DNA of 64,000 nucleotides from assembly GCA_946807835.1 (NCBI GenBank), contig OX327710.1, positions 16,604,501 to 16,668,500 of the forward strand, written 5' to 3'. Positions within the stretch are counted from its first letter, which is position 1; each line of letters begins with the position of its first letter. Origin of the DNA: Ailanthus altissimus (taxonomy: Eukaryota > Streptophyta > Magnoliopsida > Sapindales > Simaroubaceae). Shown here piece after piece: positions 1 to 9,667 of this stretch. The notes beneath the pieces are model-generated. The model searched no databases, was not told where the DNA came from, and was given only the letters and a program-made list of their open reading frames with translations. The position numbers were made by a program, and so were the translations under genes.

Positions 1-796
1 CCGTAACACCATAAACTTTGCATTTGCTTAGAAATACTCTTGAAAGGAAAAAGTTGCGGTGATATGAGAAAAATAAGTTTGAGTGGTATTTGTCAATCTA
101 AGTTTGGGGATATTTAAAAAAAAAAAAAAAAAAAAAAGTAAGGAAAAATACCCCCAGCTTAAGAAAAAGAAGAAATTATTTAAAAGAAAAAAAAAAAAAA
201 AGGTTGAAAAGAAGGATGGGAAACACAATAAGTTTGGGGGAAGAGATAATACAAGGAAAAGAAGATCAAGAGGTTTCTAGGTAAAATCTAAGTGTTCATG
301 GTGTGACTTGAACTTCATATATTTATCCTTTTATCCCACCTTGACCCTAGCCTTACGTTACAAGCTAAGGAAAGTCCTAAATAGATCTCTAGACATGTGA
401 TTTTCTACATTAGTGGAGAGTGGTAATAAAGACAAGCTTATGGAAGTGTCATTATACAAATAAAATGCCGAGACATCATCTTTTCTGTACAACCTAAAGT
501 ATAAAGTAAATCAAAGTATGGTTTAGCTATTTACTTGCTACTTACACACACACACATGGTGATTGTTTATGAGGAAGAATAAGGGACTAAATAAAGATAA
601 TTTAGAATTGTTAATAGCTATTTGTCTACCTTATAGATTTGTACCATTTCGTTAGCCTTTGAGACAATGATTTTGATCATCTTACTAGTATTAGTATATT
701 TTGTTTTGTTAAATAAGTCAAGTATAACCCTTTGTTTTCTCTCTTAGTTTTATTTTATTGCTTGAGGACAAGCAAGTATTTAAGTTTGGGGGAATT
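1..796 (+). mobile_element. 3' internal end of a Ty3/gypsy LTR retrotransposon (truncated by window edge)
   Basis: Non-coding, with long A runs near 115-140 and 185-200. It ends in the phrase usual for the 3' untranslated part of Athila/Tat/Ogre-like gypsy elements: TTGAGGACAAGCAAG followed by a G-rich polypurine tract (782-796, AAGTTTGGGGGAATT) that directly abuts the LTR start TGATAAG. No gag-pol domains are visible here; they would lie left of the window. The small ORFs in this stretch are lysine-rich readings of A runs and are not genes. Family assignment rests on these end signatures only. Confidence 0.75.
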
Positions 797-989
797 TGAT
801 AAGGGCAAATTTGTCATATATTTTCTCATGTTTTTATTATTGATATTTTATGGTTTTATGAGAATAGATAGCTATTTATGTGCATTATTGTTATTTATAG
901 GGACTTGAACGAAATTTAAAGAAAGAACGCAAAAGGAGCGAAAACAGGGACTAAAATGCAAAGTTTTCAAATTATGAGTCCAGAGCCCC

Positions 990-1185
990 CGCGCCACAGG
1001 TATTTTCGCCCCAGCGCCGAAGAGTTACCGCGCCAGCGACGTTCCAGCGCCCCAGCGCTATCAACATACCGCGCCAGCGGTGTAGCCGTTTTCATGCAGC
1101 GCCCCAGCGCCAAGATCCCACCGCTCCAGCGGTGAAGGCTTTTTCACGCGTCGCCCCAGCGACAGATGCATAGCGCGCCAGCGGT
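990..1185. repeat. array of short GC-rich inverted repeats in LTR U3
   Basis: The core CGC-N-CCA-GCG occurs eight times, from 1007-1016 to 1174-1183, about every 20-25 bp. Outside the core the flanks are often complementary although they differ between copies: AG/CT, AC/GT, CAC/GTG and GT/AC. Each such copy could therefore fold as a 5-6 bp hairpin with a 4-nt loop. The array is GC-rich inside an AT-rich LTR and lies just upstream of the TATA box. Its function is unknown. Confidence 0.8.
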
Positions 1186-1237
1186 AGTGCGAGTCCTAGT
1201 CCGACGAGAATTGAGATTTTCAAGCTCAAATCAATCC

Positions 1238-1247
1238 CTATATAAAG
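1238..1247 (+). promoter_or_regulatory. LTR TATA box
   Basis: CTATATAAAG lies about 50 bp downstream of the inverted-repeat array in the gypsy LTR. The position fits an LTR promoter with transcription starting near 1270. This is inferred from the motif and its place only. Confidence 0.55.
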
Positions 1248-2224
1248 CCACTCGTTCCCAACCTTCAAGGAAGAATCCAAGACGACCCAAGAGCACCAAG
1301 AATACAGAGCACGAGTCTTGGAGAGCAATAGGAGCTTAATTGAAGCATCTTTAGAGAGAGATACAAGGCGTTCTTCGGCGTCAAGAGTTCCTAGGCAGCG
1401 CAATTAAGAGCAATTCGACGTCTATATCGGTTTGCTAATAATTGTATCATGATTTATAATTATTTCTACTGCTGTTCTCTTGTAGCCATGAGCTAACTTA
1501 TTTTCTAGGGTTAATATTTGAACTCAATATGTGTGCTTAATTGCCATATCTTTTAGTATTTAATAAACTTAGTCTTTTATTATTTAAATTACTTGTGTTT
1601 AATGCTTCAATATATCTGGCCAATATATGGTGAATGAATTGGTAATATTATTGATAAACTCGGAAGAGGAATCATAATATTTAGACCTAGGTAATTTAAT
1701 GCATGATTGTAGAGTAACATTCAATGTTGCATATGCAAGTTTCAACTTAGGATAGGAATATACCTAATTGGCATGTATGATCAATAAGACCTAATCTTAA
1801 TGAATCTTAATTTATTACAAGTACCATAGGAATATAGGTATTTGGTAAATTAGGGTATACTTGCATGACCTTGGAAGAGGCTTGTGAATACATTAGTGTC
1901 TTGATCAATAATAAAGACTAAGTGAGTTAAATATTAGAGGGTTAATCATTAAAAAGCATATTGAGGGATAATATTAATCCTAGGTTTTCTCTACGTTGCT
2001 ATCTTCACATCTCATTGCATTGTGTTTTTACCTGTTATATTTTTCACATTCAATCTTGAATTTTTATTTTTCTGAATAATTATTAGGAAGATATAATTTT
2101 AGTAATTGGTTAAGAAGAAAGAATTATCCCTGTGGGTTCGACATCCGACTTATTTAGTCTCTTTATTACTTGCATACGATAGTGTATACTTGCACTTAAT
2201 TTATGATATAGAAATATCGCATCA

Positions 2225-2465
2225 ATTTACAACTAATAACCTAATAGGTACCTTTCCTGATAACATGTGTCAACATTTTCCTCTTCTTAAAGGATTGTAA
2301 ATGTCTCATAGTCAATTTACTGGTCTAATCCCACACAATTTTTGGCAATGTAGATAGCATCTCGCGATTTCCTTGGCATTTAACCAATTCACGGGACCTA
2401 TACTAAGAGATATTGGCGAGTTGACCTTTCTAAAAAAACTTTATCTTGGTTTTAAGAACTAAATG
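2225..2465 (+). pseudogene. LRR receptor-like kinase pseudogene, fragment 1 (leucine-rich repeats)
   Basis: Translation gives consecutive plant-type leucine-rich repeats: NNLIGTFPDNMCQHFPLLKGL, then after a stop a QFTGLIP repeat, a FTGPI repeat and ...DIGELTFLKKLYLG. The order matches the ectodomain of subfamily XII LRR receptor kinases (EFR/At3g47570-like), membrane receptors that in functional members sense extracellular ligands. There are in-frame stops and no start. It is cut on the left by the gypsy LTR at 2224 and on the right by unrelated repeat DNA after about 2465. It continues at 5101, 8173 and 25362. Confidence 0.8.
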
Positions 2466-3059
2466 GGTATGTGTTGTGGTGTTCTTATGTAAGCTCAAGT
2501 ATACGCTATCATAACGAGTAATATAATGACATAAGTTAGATATTGTTTCTACAATAACTTTTATATCCTAGTCTTTACCAAGTACTAAAATTAACACTAC
2601 TTAACTTTATCTAAAGAAGACTCAATAATTCAATCATTTAATTAATCTAAACTAAACTAAAATTTACCAAGTTAAAGCAGTCATTTAAATCAAGATAAAA
2701 TTCACCAATTAAATAATTCTAAGGTTACAACTTATCCCTAATACTTCATTGAATCTGTTATTCTCTTTTTTTAATCCTTCAATAACGAATTGTTGGCTAG
2801 ATCCCTAATATCGTTATAACTCTTTGTCGATAGTTAAATAATTATATCTCACCTTATCAATTACCTATACATCTATGATAATCAAAATAGGATGGGACTC
2901 ATTAAGAACAAGTCTATTAATATCCTATATGTCACATAGGTATATATCTATCCTTATAAAACTTATAGTTGTTACCCTATGATCATATATCAAACAATTC
3001 TAGGCTAAATATATAAATTTCTCTGTCGAGTTCATTATTGTTGGCCTAGACGACTTAGA

Positions 3060-3970
3060 AGATTTTAATGATTCCAAACAATAGAGAAAAATAATGTTTA
3101 CAGACTAAATTGCAAAGTTTTGAAAGTTAAAAAAAATGGACCAAAATGGAAAAGTTCAAAACTTTGGTCACTATAGCGAGTACTGTAGCATTGTCCTGTA
3201 GCAATGACAATATTTCATAACGATTAAATTACTATACAACAGCTAGTTACTATGTTAATGGTTGTAACGGTCAAATCACTGTAGTCGAACTGTAGCAATA
3301 TGCAGAACACTATAGCAATGGGTAGAATACTGTTAGCAACGGCTAAAAATAGTTAGTTTCTCCATCTCTACAAATATAAGCCTCATTCAAGCTCAAAAAA
3401 AACAAGGAAAGTATTTTATAATCTTCCTATCATTTGATAATAAAAGAAATATTCATATTTGTACTAAAATTGTTGTATCTTCTCTCTAAGAGAGTTATTA
3501 TTATAAGGGCTTAGTTAGTACCCGATAAAACCAACATATTGTGAGGGTTTGATTAGTACCAGTGAAACTAGTCAAGGTTTGATTAGTACCTAAAAAATTG
3601 ATCAGGGTATAATTGGTACCTGGGAAAGCCAATTTGTAAAGGTTTAATTAACACCTGTGAAGTTAATTAAAGGGTCTTGGGAGATAAACCGAACTAGTGA
3701 AATCCTCAAGCACAATTAGCTTCGAGGCATTGATATAAGCCGAGATAATGGTCAAACCACATAAACATCCAGTGTTAGCTTTCTCTTTCTCTACTCTCTG
3801 TATTTACTTGTGCTTTAATTTATTTATATTATTAGTAATTGCATATATTATTTATTTTAGAGCATTAGCTTTTAAATACCCTATTTACACCCCCTCTTGG
3901 GTTGCCTACCTTACTATTGAATTTTCAATTATGATTCCTATAACATTCAGCATATTGGTCAAATATTAAG
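3060..3970 (+). mobile_element. copia (SIRE/Maximus-like) LTR remnant nested in the minus-strand LTR
   Basis: The segment contains reiterated CACTGTAGC/ACTATAGCAATG-like words (3167-3330), a TATA-like CAAATATAAGCC (3371-3382), a short tandem array (3508-3690), and then AACCGAACTAGTGAAATCCTC and ACCCCCTCTTGGGTTG. These phrases are familiar from the 3' part of Sirevirus-type copia LTRs. The expected TTGGTATCAGAGC primer site after the LTR is not intact. The lineage is inferred from these phrases and both ends are approximate. Confidence 0.45.
3508..3690 (+). repeat. degenerate tandem array, about 30-bp unit, 5-6 copies
   Basis: Units of the form GGTTTGATTAGTACC plus about 15 bases follow one another, with changes in each copy (TTAGTTAGTACC, TTGATTAGTACC, ATAATTGGTACC, TTAATTAACACC). 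The array lies inside the copia LTR remnant, downstream of its TATA-like site, so it would be transcribed. Confidence 0.65.
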
Positions 3971-4799
3971 AAAGTATTAAGTACAAAATAGAATGAACAA
4001 TTCTACTTTATTATATTCATAAAGTAAGAGAAATAATCGTGTTCAACTAAATATTGGGTTCAACAATTAAGCCCTATATAGATAAAATTAGTCATGATGA
4101 ATTTTAGAGTAACAAACCAAATATTGAAAGACATTATTAACAAGGACAGAAAAGTATGAGAGAATGAAGAAATTAAACAAAGTAGAAGCCTTAAATATTC
4201 TCTTTCTCTCTCTTGTTTGCTGTTCAATCCTTGATTTCATCTTCATTCTTGCTTGATCTCTCTTGATACTTTATTTTTGTGATTGCCCTAACCTTTGTGT
4301 GTCTTCTCCTCTTATTTGGCTTCTAAAAAGGTCTTTTTATAGGTTTTTGTAACCCTAGGGGTCTTGTTGTTTTGAGTTCAAGTTATATTAGAAATTCTAA
4401 TATTTTCCTATTTTATTGCATAAGTGTTGTGGCACTGACTATTGGGTGCTGCCACATTGAACTCTTCGACTTTAGCTCCACAGTGTTAAGTTTTAGATGC
4501 CACGGCACTGAAACCTAAAAATTGACCTCCTCATTTGTTGAACGGGTGCCACGGCTTTGGCTGTGGAGCGATATGGCACTGGGATCTCTGAGTTAAAAGT
4601 TATGAGATTAACTTATAAGTGCTGCAACGCTGGGCTTCTTTCTTTAATTCATCTTAGTTTTTGTCTGATTTTTAGTATCTTCACACTGAGTGATTGAAAA
4701 TCTATAATATACCAATAATAATAGCCAAATAATTTTAAAAATAAAGCAAATATCAAACTTGGGAAGATAAAAATATTAACCCTAATAAACTCTTATCGG

Positions 4800-5100
4800 T
4801 TTGTACCTTCAAAGTATTGTCTAATATTTATCCTGCTAATTATTTATTATATTTATCATGCTCTTTCTATATATTAAAGATATAAATCAACCCATTAATA
4901 ATATAATTCACACTTCCCATATTTACATTATTGCTATATATATTTTAATTAATTCAGGTATAATTTTTTTTCTTATGAATAATTTGTTTTCTTATTTTAT
5001 TTCTATATATTATGTTATTAGTAGGTTGATTGATATCCTTAATACTATAAAATATATTATCTTCCTAATTACCCAGTTTGAAATCATTGTAAGTTGATTG
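4800..5100. other. AT-rich stretch, no recognised feature
   Basis: Very AT-rich DNA between the minus-strand LTR remnant and LRR fragment 2. A 79-residue open stretch at 4858-5097 is isoleucine/asparagine-rich low complexity and is not supported as a gene. Confidence 0.5.
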
Positions 5101-5620
5101 GTCATGTTTATAGGTGAAATACCACATGAAATGGATAATCTTAAAAATATAGAGGAATTGGATCTTAAAGCAACCTAATTGGTGTTGTCCCAGCTGCACT
5201 CTTCAATCTTTCAACAATAATAGGACTAGCCATTTTAAACAATACCCTCTCAAGAAGTCTTCCATCAAGCATAGACTTTGCTTTTCCAAATCTTGAGAGT
5301 CTTGTCTTAAGGATGAATAACTTCAGTAGGACAATTTTTTAACATCTTCAATGCTTAGCTCTCTCTTTTGGAGATGGGAGAGAACTCCTTCTCAGGCTTT
5401 ATTCCTATCACAATTAGTAATTTAAAAACTTCATATCCCTCAACCTAAGAGATAACTACTTGAAATCTTCAACTCCATATTTGAGCTTTCTTTCTTTTTT
5501 GGCATATTGCAAGAATTGAAATCCATAGACTTACTAGGAAATCCATAGATTATGTCCATCCAAGGTCCATAGTTAATTTATCTCTTTCTCTAGAAGAAAA
5601 TTTATGGAAAATTTATGCTC
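5101..5620 (+). pseudogene. LRR receptor-like kinase pseudogene, fragment 2 (leucine-rich repeats)
   Basis: With frame changes, the translation reads GEIPHEMDNLKNIEELDL, then ALFNLSTI, then SLPSSIDFAFPNLESLVL, and further on NLRDNYL, LSFLSFL, ELKSIDLLGNP and IVNLSLSLEE. This is the usual run of repeats in subfamily XII receptors just before the SLEE-(Y/F)M.NC.I.GSIP repeat. Several frameshifts and a stop (AACATCTTCAATGCTTAG) show it is dead. The frame breaks at 5627, where a gypsy LTR starts, and the expected next repeat resumes at 8173. Confidence 0.82.
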
Positions 5621-5626
5621 AAAGTC

Positions 5627-5952
5627 CGAGTTTAATTAGAAATCTACATGCTATTTAGGATATATTTTGAAGTCCTAGTCTGTATGTTTTTTAAATTTTA
5701 GTATTTAGTTTATTATATAATGAAAATCCTCTCCTAGTTAGGATTTGATTATTTTTTATTTTTCTTATTATGATTAGTATTAAATTTATTAGTTATAAAT
5801 AGGCTTATTGTTAGTTTTCTCTCATTCAGTTATCAATAATATTTTAGATTATTTTTCAATAGAGAATTATTTTACTCCTTTGTGAGTATTTTTTCTCGTA
5901 AATTCGAGATGTACACTAGAACGATATCTAGTATCATTTTTGCTCTGTGTCA
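5627..5952 (+). repeat. 5' LTR of the short gypsy element
   Basis: About 326 bp that aligns along its length with 7858-8172; shared phrases include GAGTTTAATTAGAA, TTATAAATAG and CTAGTATC/CTAATATT. The first base has mutated from T to C (CGAG against TGAG). TTATAAATAGGC at about 5793 is a likely TATA box. Confidence 0.75.
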
Positions 5953-5954
5953 AG

Positions 5955-5967
5955 TGGTATCACAGCC
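5955..5967 (+). other. primer binding site (tRNA-iMet type)
   Basis: TGGTATCACAGCC follows the 5' LTR after two bases. It matches the usual plant initiator-Met site TGGTATCAGAGCC except at one position. Confidence 0.75.
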
Positions 5968-6374
5968 TATCTATGTGCCAAACACAATGACTCTCTTAGG
6001 TTGCCAATCACCCTTACCCATCTAAATAACCGAATCCATACCATCACCAACTACCACAATATCCAACTCTTGAAAACAATTTCCAAAAAAATTATTTATT
6101 ATTTTTTTGTGTCTTATTTTTCTGTCTCAATAAAAAATTAAAAAATAAAATTAAAAAGATCTATTAAAGAGAGAGAGAGAGAGAGAGAGAACAGAAACCA
6201 TAAAAAACAAGAAAGAGGAAGAAGAAAAGAAATTTGAGAGTTGAAAAGAAAATAGAGTGATTGAATAACACACCAACAATGGTTTAAGAGTGCTCAATTC
6301 TTTTATAGATATGTTTTTTTATCTTAATAAAGTTTTTAATTAGATCTTTACTATAGAAGATTTGCTTTGATATA

Positions 6375-6835
6375 TTCTTCTAATGAAACATGTTAGGTAT
6401 ATGTCTCTCCAATTAAGACATTATGCTAATCCTTGGTGGGAAGCATTATGCTTATGCATGAGAAAAGGAAAAGATAAGATTCCAGATTAGTATGATATGA
6501 AGACATTATTGAAAGAATAATTATTCCTCGTGATTATGCCAAGATGATAATTCATTGAATCAAGAATTGTCAACAAGGTACAAGGTCTTGTTCAAGAATA
6601 TTCTATTGAATTTCAAAATATTAGGTAAGTGTCTCTCCAATTAAGACATCGTGCTAATCTTTGGTGGGAAGTGTTATGCATGATAGAAGGAAAAGATAAG
6701 ATTGAAGATTAGTATGATATGAAGACATTGTTAAAAGCATAATATATTCCTCGTGAATATGCCAAGATGTTAATTTATCGATTCAATAATTGTTAATAAG
6801 GTATAAGATCTATTTAAGAATATGTTGTCAAATTT
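6375..6835 (+). repeat. internal tandem duplication of about 230 bp in the gag region
   Basis: The stretch from GGTATATGTCTCTCCAATTA (about 6390) recurs from GGTAAGTGTCTCTCCAATTA (about 6624). Both copies run through AAGGAAAAGATAAGATT and TATGATATGAAGACATT to an AAGGTA(C/T)AAG phrase. The copies have diverged by substitutions and small gaps, so the duplication is not recent. Confidence 0.8.
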
Positions 6836-7857
6836 TAAAATCTTTATGCTGGCATTAATTTTTCTAAATCGGATGAATGGTTGGTCAAAAGACTTTTAAA
6901 AGGATTACATATAGACATACAAGAATAAATACTTTTGCAACCTATCTATGATTTTTATAATGCTATTAATGCAGCTTCACAAGTTGAATTGTAAGTAAAA
7001 AGAATGAGAGTTTGTATGCAAGTTATAAAGAGAATTGCTCCATCAAGCCTAGAGTTTAAGAGTCCTTAATCAACTTTGGGCCAAGATCTTATTAAAGGAA
7101 TTTCATCTATGGAATTTTAACGTAAAAGTGCAATCACCAATAAACTCTAATGTAAAAGAGCACCTTATTCTTCTTGCTAAGGTTTACATATCAACTCTAG
7201 AATAAAATATTGTTCTTAAGAATGCTAACATAACTGAACACATACACGAGATTACAAATGTTCTTCTTAAAAAGATTGAAGAAATGCCTGAGCTTTCATA
7301 TGAAGAGGTATCAATTGTCTTGATTTAAGCATTGAGAGTAATAATATCAATGAGATTGTGTAGGAAACTCAAGTTTAAGATACTCCACCAATAGTTGATA
7401 TAGTTTTATTAGTTCAAATTAAAGATTATTGTAACCTAGTTCTTATAAATAAATAAAAAAAGGCTCAAATTGTAGAAGATACACTAATAATTGATATAGT
7501 TATGCCTACTCACATCGAGGATAAAAAGGTAACTCTTAAAGAAGACGTGTTTAAGAAAATAAAATTATTGAGAGAATGCATTGAATGAAGTAAAGAGAAT
7601 GACAAAAGAAATATAATAATGATTATATCATATAAGAAAGCATTTTACAAATGAGTCATTTCCAAGGACAAGAAAATAATGAAGTTTGATTATTTTTAAG
7701 TTTCAAACAAGATAAGCTATAATGGTTGTGTTTTTGAACCACAAATTAATAATGCAATAGTCTACTTCAAGTTTCACACTCCTGACAAATCTTTTTATTT
7801 ATTGCTAAACTCGAGGACGAGTTTTTTCACAGAGAAAGAGAACTAAAACAAGAAATT

Positions 7858-8172
7858 TGAGTTTAATTAGAAGTCCACATACTATTTAGGATATAATTAT
7901 GAGTCCTAGTATGTGTGTCTATTTAGTCTATTTTATAATGAGAATCCTATCCCAATTAGGATTGGATTATATTTCCTTTTCCTTATTAAGATTAGTATTA
8001 AATTTATTAGCTATAAATAGACTTGTCATTAATAGTTTTTTCTCGTTCAGTTATTAATAATATTTTAGCTTATTTCTCAATTGAGAATTATTTTGCTTCT
8101 TTAAGAGTATTTTATCTCGTGAATTTGAGATATATGCAAGAACGACATCTAATATTTCTTTCACGCTGCATA
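7858..8172 (+). repeat. 3' LTR of the short gypsy element
   Basis: Starts TGAGTTTAATTAGAAG and is colinear with 5627-5952, with scattered substitutions and small indels. The end near TTTCACGCTGCATA is worn. LRR coding sequence resumes directly after it. Confidence 0.75.
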
Positions 8173-8305
8173 AAAATTATAACATGCACGGCAGTATTCA
8201 TAAAGAGATTAGCAACTTTATCAAATTAACAACCTTAAATTTAGGAAATAATAGATTGACAGGATCAATTTCGATCACACACAACAGGATATCAAAACTC
8301 TAAGG
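8173..8305 (+). pseudogene. LRR receptor-like kinase pseudogene, fragment 3 (leucine-rich repeats)
   Basis: Reads HGSIHKEISNFIKLTTLNL then GNNRLTGSIS, the consensus GSIP-EEISNLTNL-LDLGGNKLTGSIP repeat of subfamily XII receptors. A stop follows (SKL*GLG). It continues the repeat broken at 5626 and is replaced by copia gag sequence after about 8305. Confidence 0.8.
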
Positions 8306-8570
8306 TTTGGGTCTTCCAATCACACACAACCAATCCCTAGTCACTTATTTGCTTCTAGCCTAGGATCAAAGTATGATCCAATTGTTATGCTAGTGTCAGC
8401 CAGGTCTACTGAGGTTTCTTTAGTTGAGATTTATGTTATTCTGCTTAGTCAAGAAATTATAATTAATCTAACTAATTTTTTTAATTGAGGCTTTATGAGT
8501 GCACATGTTGCACAATCCCAGCAAGTATCTCAAGATTCTTTTATAGTAGGTCCAATGCATCTAGGTTAGG
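8306..8570 (+). mobile_element. Ty1/copia gag fragment
   Basis: Reads SLGSKYDPIVMLVSARSTEV then SLVEIYVILLSQE, and later AHVAQSQQ, the typical C-terminal part of the copia UBN2-type gag region. It has in-frame stops. No LTR or primer site is attached, so this is a bare internal fragment next to the broken LRR gene. From 8570 to about 8790 nothing is recognised. Confidence 0.6.
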
Positions 8571-8789
8571 GAAAATAAAAATTGACTTGAATTGTTTACT
8601 ACAAAGGAAATTTCTGACCTTGTCAAAATTACATATTGAAGAGCCCCAATTATGCTTCTATAGAGAGTCATAGCTAGAAATGATTTTGTTGGTTATTGAT
8701 GAAAATTTATCCCTATACTCTTATTAGTGGGATAACTATTTGTTGTTGACATATTAGTCTTTGCCAGTAACCCTACAATGTATTTATGA

Positions 8790-9540
8790 TGAACCAAGGA
8801 AATAATTGAGCTTGCCCAATTCTTTTAAAGCAAAGCTCTTATTCAGTGAATGAAAAATCTTTGTAGTAGTTCATAATCACCTTTAATCATTATAATATCA
8901 TCAATATATAGCAACATAATGATAACATGATCTAAACTTTTCTTAATGAAAAATGAAATGTCAAACTTCAAGTTGCAAAACCCTTAACTTAGTAATGATA
9001 ACATGAGCTTATCAAACCAAGCTTTTGGAGCTTGCTTTAATCTATATAGAGATTTTTGTAGCTTATACACATATGCTAACTTTTTTGGATGAATAAAACA
9101 TTCAGGTTAATTCATAAAGACCACTTCATTTAAATATCCATTTAGAAAAATATTATTCATATCCACTTGTCTAATTTTCCAACCTTTTATTACTGCCAAG
9201 CTCGGAATTATACTAATTGTGCTACTTTCACAACATGAGTAAATGTTTCATTAAAGTCAATCCTAGGTATCTGATGAAATCCTTTTGCCAATAATTTGGC
9301 CTTGTATCTGCTTATACTCCCATCTGAATTTCTTTTAATCCTAAACACTCATTTATGTCCAACTACCTTCATTTATAATTTATAGGGAACTAAAATCTAA
9401 GTATAATTCTTCATTAAGGCTTTATACTCATCTGACATAGCCATTTCCACTCAAGCATTTGTAATGTTGATTGAACTGTTTTGGTATTCTTCTGATAGTG
9501 TTAATACTTTAATAGTGTAAACCTTTGGCTTAAAAATTTC
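8790..9540 (-). mobile_element. Ty1/copia reverse transcriptase fragment, antisense
   Basis: On the minus strand the frame reads RIKRNSDGSISRYKAKLLAK then GFHQIPRIDFNETFTHVVK, later the FLNG..N.VVF motif, KLQKSLYRLKQAPKAWFDK and the catalytic YIDDIII motif. This is the copia RT domain, upstream end at the right. Stops and frameshifts are present. It opposes the gag fragment at 8306, so the two are either from different insertions or rearranged. Confidence 0.8.
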
Positions 9541-9667
9541 AACCTTGAATATAGTCAGCATTAGATGAATATTTTACACTTAATTTTGCACACATTTTGA
9601 GTGTTGGCATTCACTTTGTTGGTAAAAAAGTTTTGAACAATAAAGCTAATATCAGATATGTTCCAGC

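Larger units (their letters stand above)
797..2224 (+). mobile_element. 3' LTR of the gypsy element
   Basis: A 1428-bp LTR that starts TGATAAG right after the polypurine tract and ends ATCGCATCA. The end also carries the CCCTGTGGGTTCGACATCC phrase typical of gypsy LTR 3' ends. Its U3 part (about 990-1185) is a GC-rich island of reiterated short inverted repeats, followed by a TATA box at 1238-1247. The base after the LTR resumes an LRR receptor-kinase reading frame, so the element inserted into that gene. The target duplication cannot be checked because the left end is outside the window. Confidence 0.8.
2490..4799 (-). mobile_element. decayed gypsy-type LTR on the minus strand, split by another LTR
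   Basis: Read on the minus strand, the segment starts near 4799 with GATAAGAGTTTATTAGGG, resembling the TGATAAG start of the LTR at 797. It has a cluster of GTGCCACGGCAC-like motifs at about 4433-4640, a TATA-like CTATAAAAAG near 4340, and near 2490-2520 a GATAGCGTATACTTGAG phrase like the one near the end of the 797-2224 LTR. The middle, roughly 3060-3970, is a different LTR on the other strand. No coding domains are present. The outer limits are approximate. Confidence 0.5.
5627..8172 (+). mobile_element. short degenerate Ty3/gypsy element with both LTRs, inserted in an LRR repeat
   Basis: Two related LTRs (5627-5952 and 7858-8172) bracket about 1.9 kb. After the 5' LTR comes an iMet primer site with one mismatch. 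The internal part encodes retrotransposon gag pieces (for example WWEA..., GKDKI, YDMKTLLKE, then the RQGTRS-like QGTRSCSRI). It ends with CTCGAGGACGAG, a phrase common just before gypsy 3' LTRs. No protease, RT or integrase is visible, so the element is internally deleted. It interrupts the LRR pseudogene within one repeat. No clear target duplication remains. Confidence 0.78.

Noticed and set aside
83..280. Lysine-rich ORF and its minus-strand phenylalanine-rich mirror
   Set aside because: Both are homopolymer A runs in the 3' end of a gypsy element.
1092..1403. 103-residue open frame on the minus strand
   Set aside because: It lies across the GC-rich inverted-repeat array and promoter of the gypsy LTR, antisense to it, and has no family features. 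GC-rich DNA lacks stops by chance.
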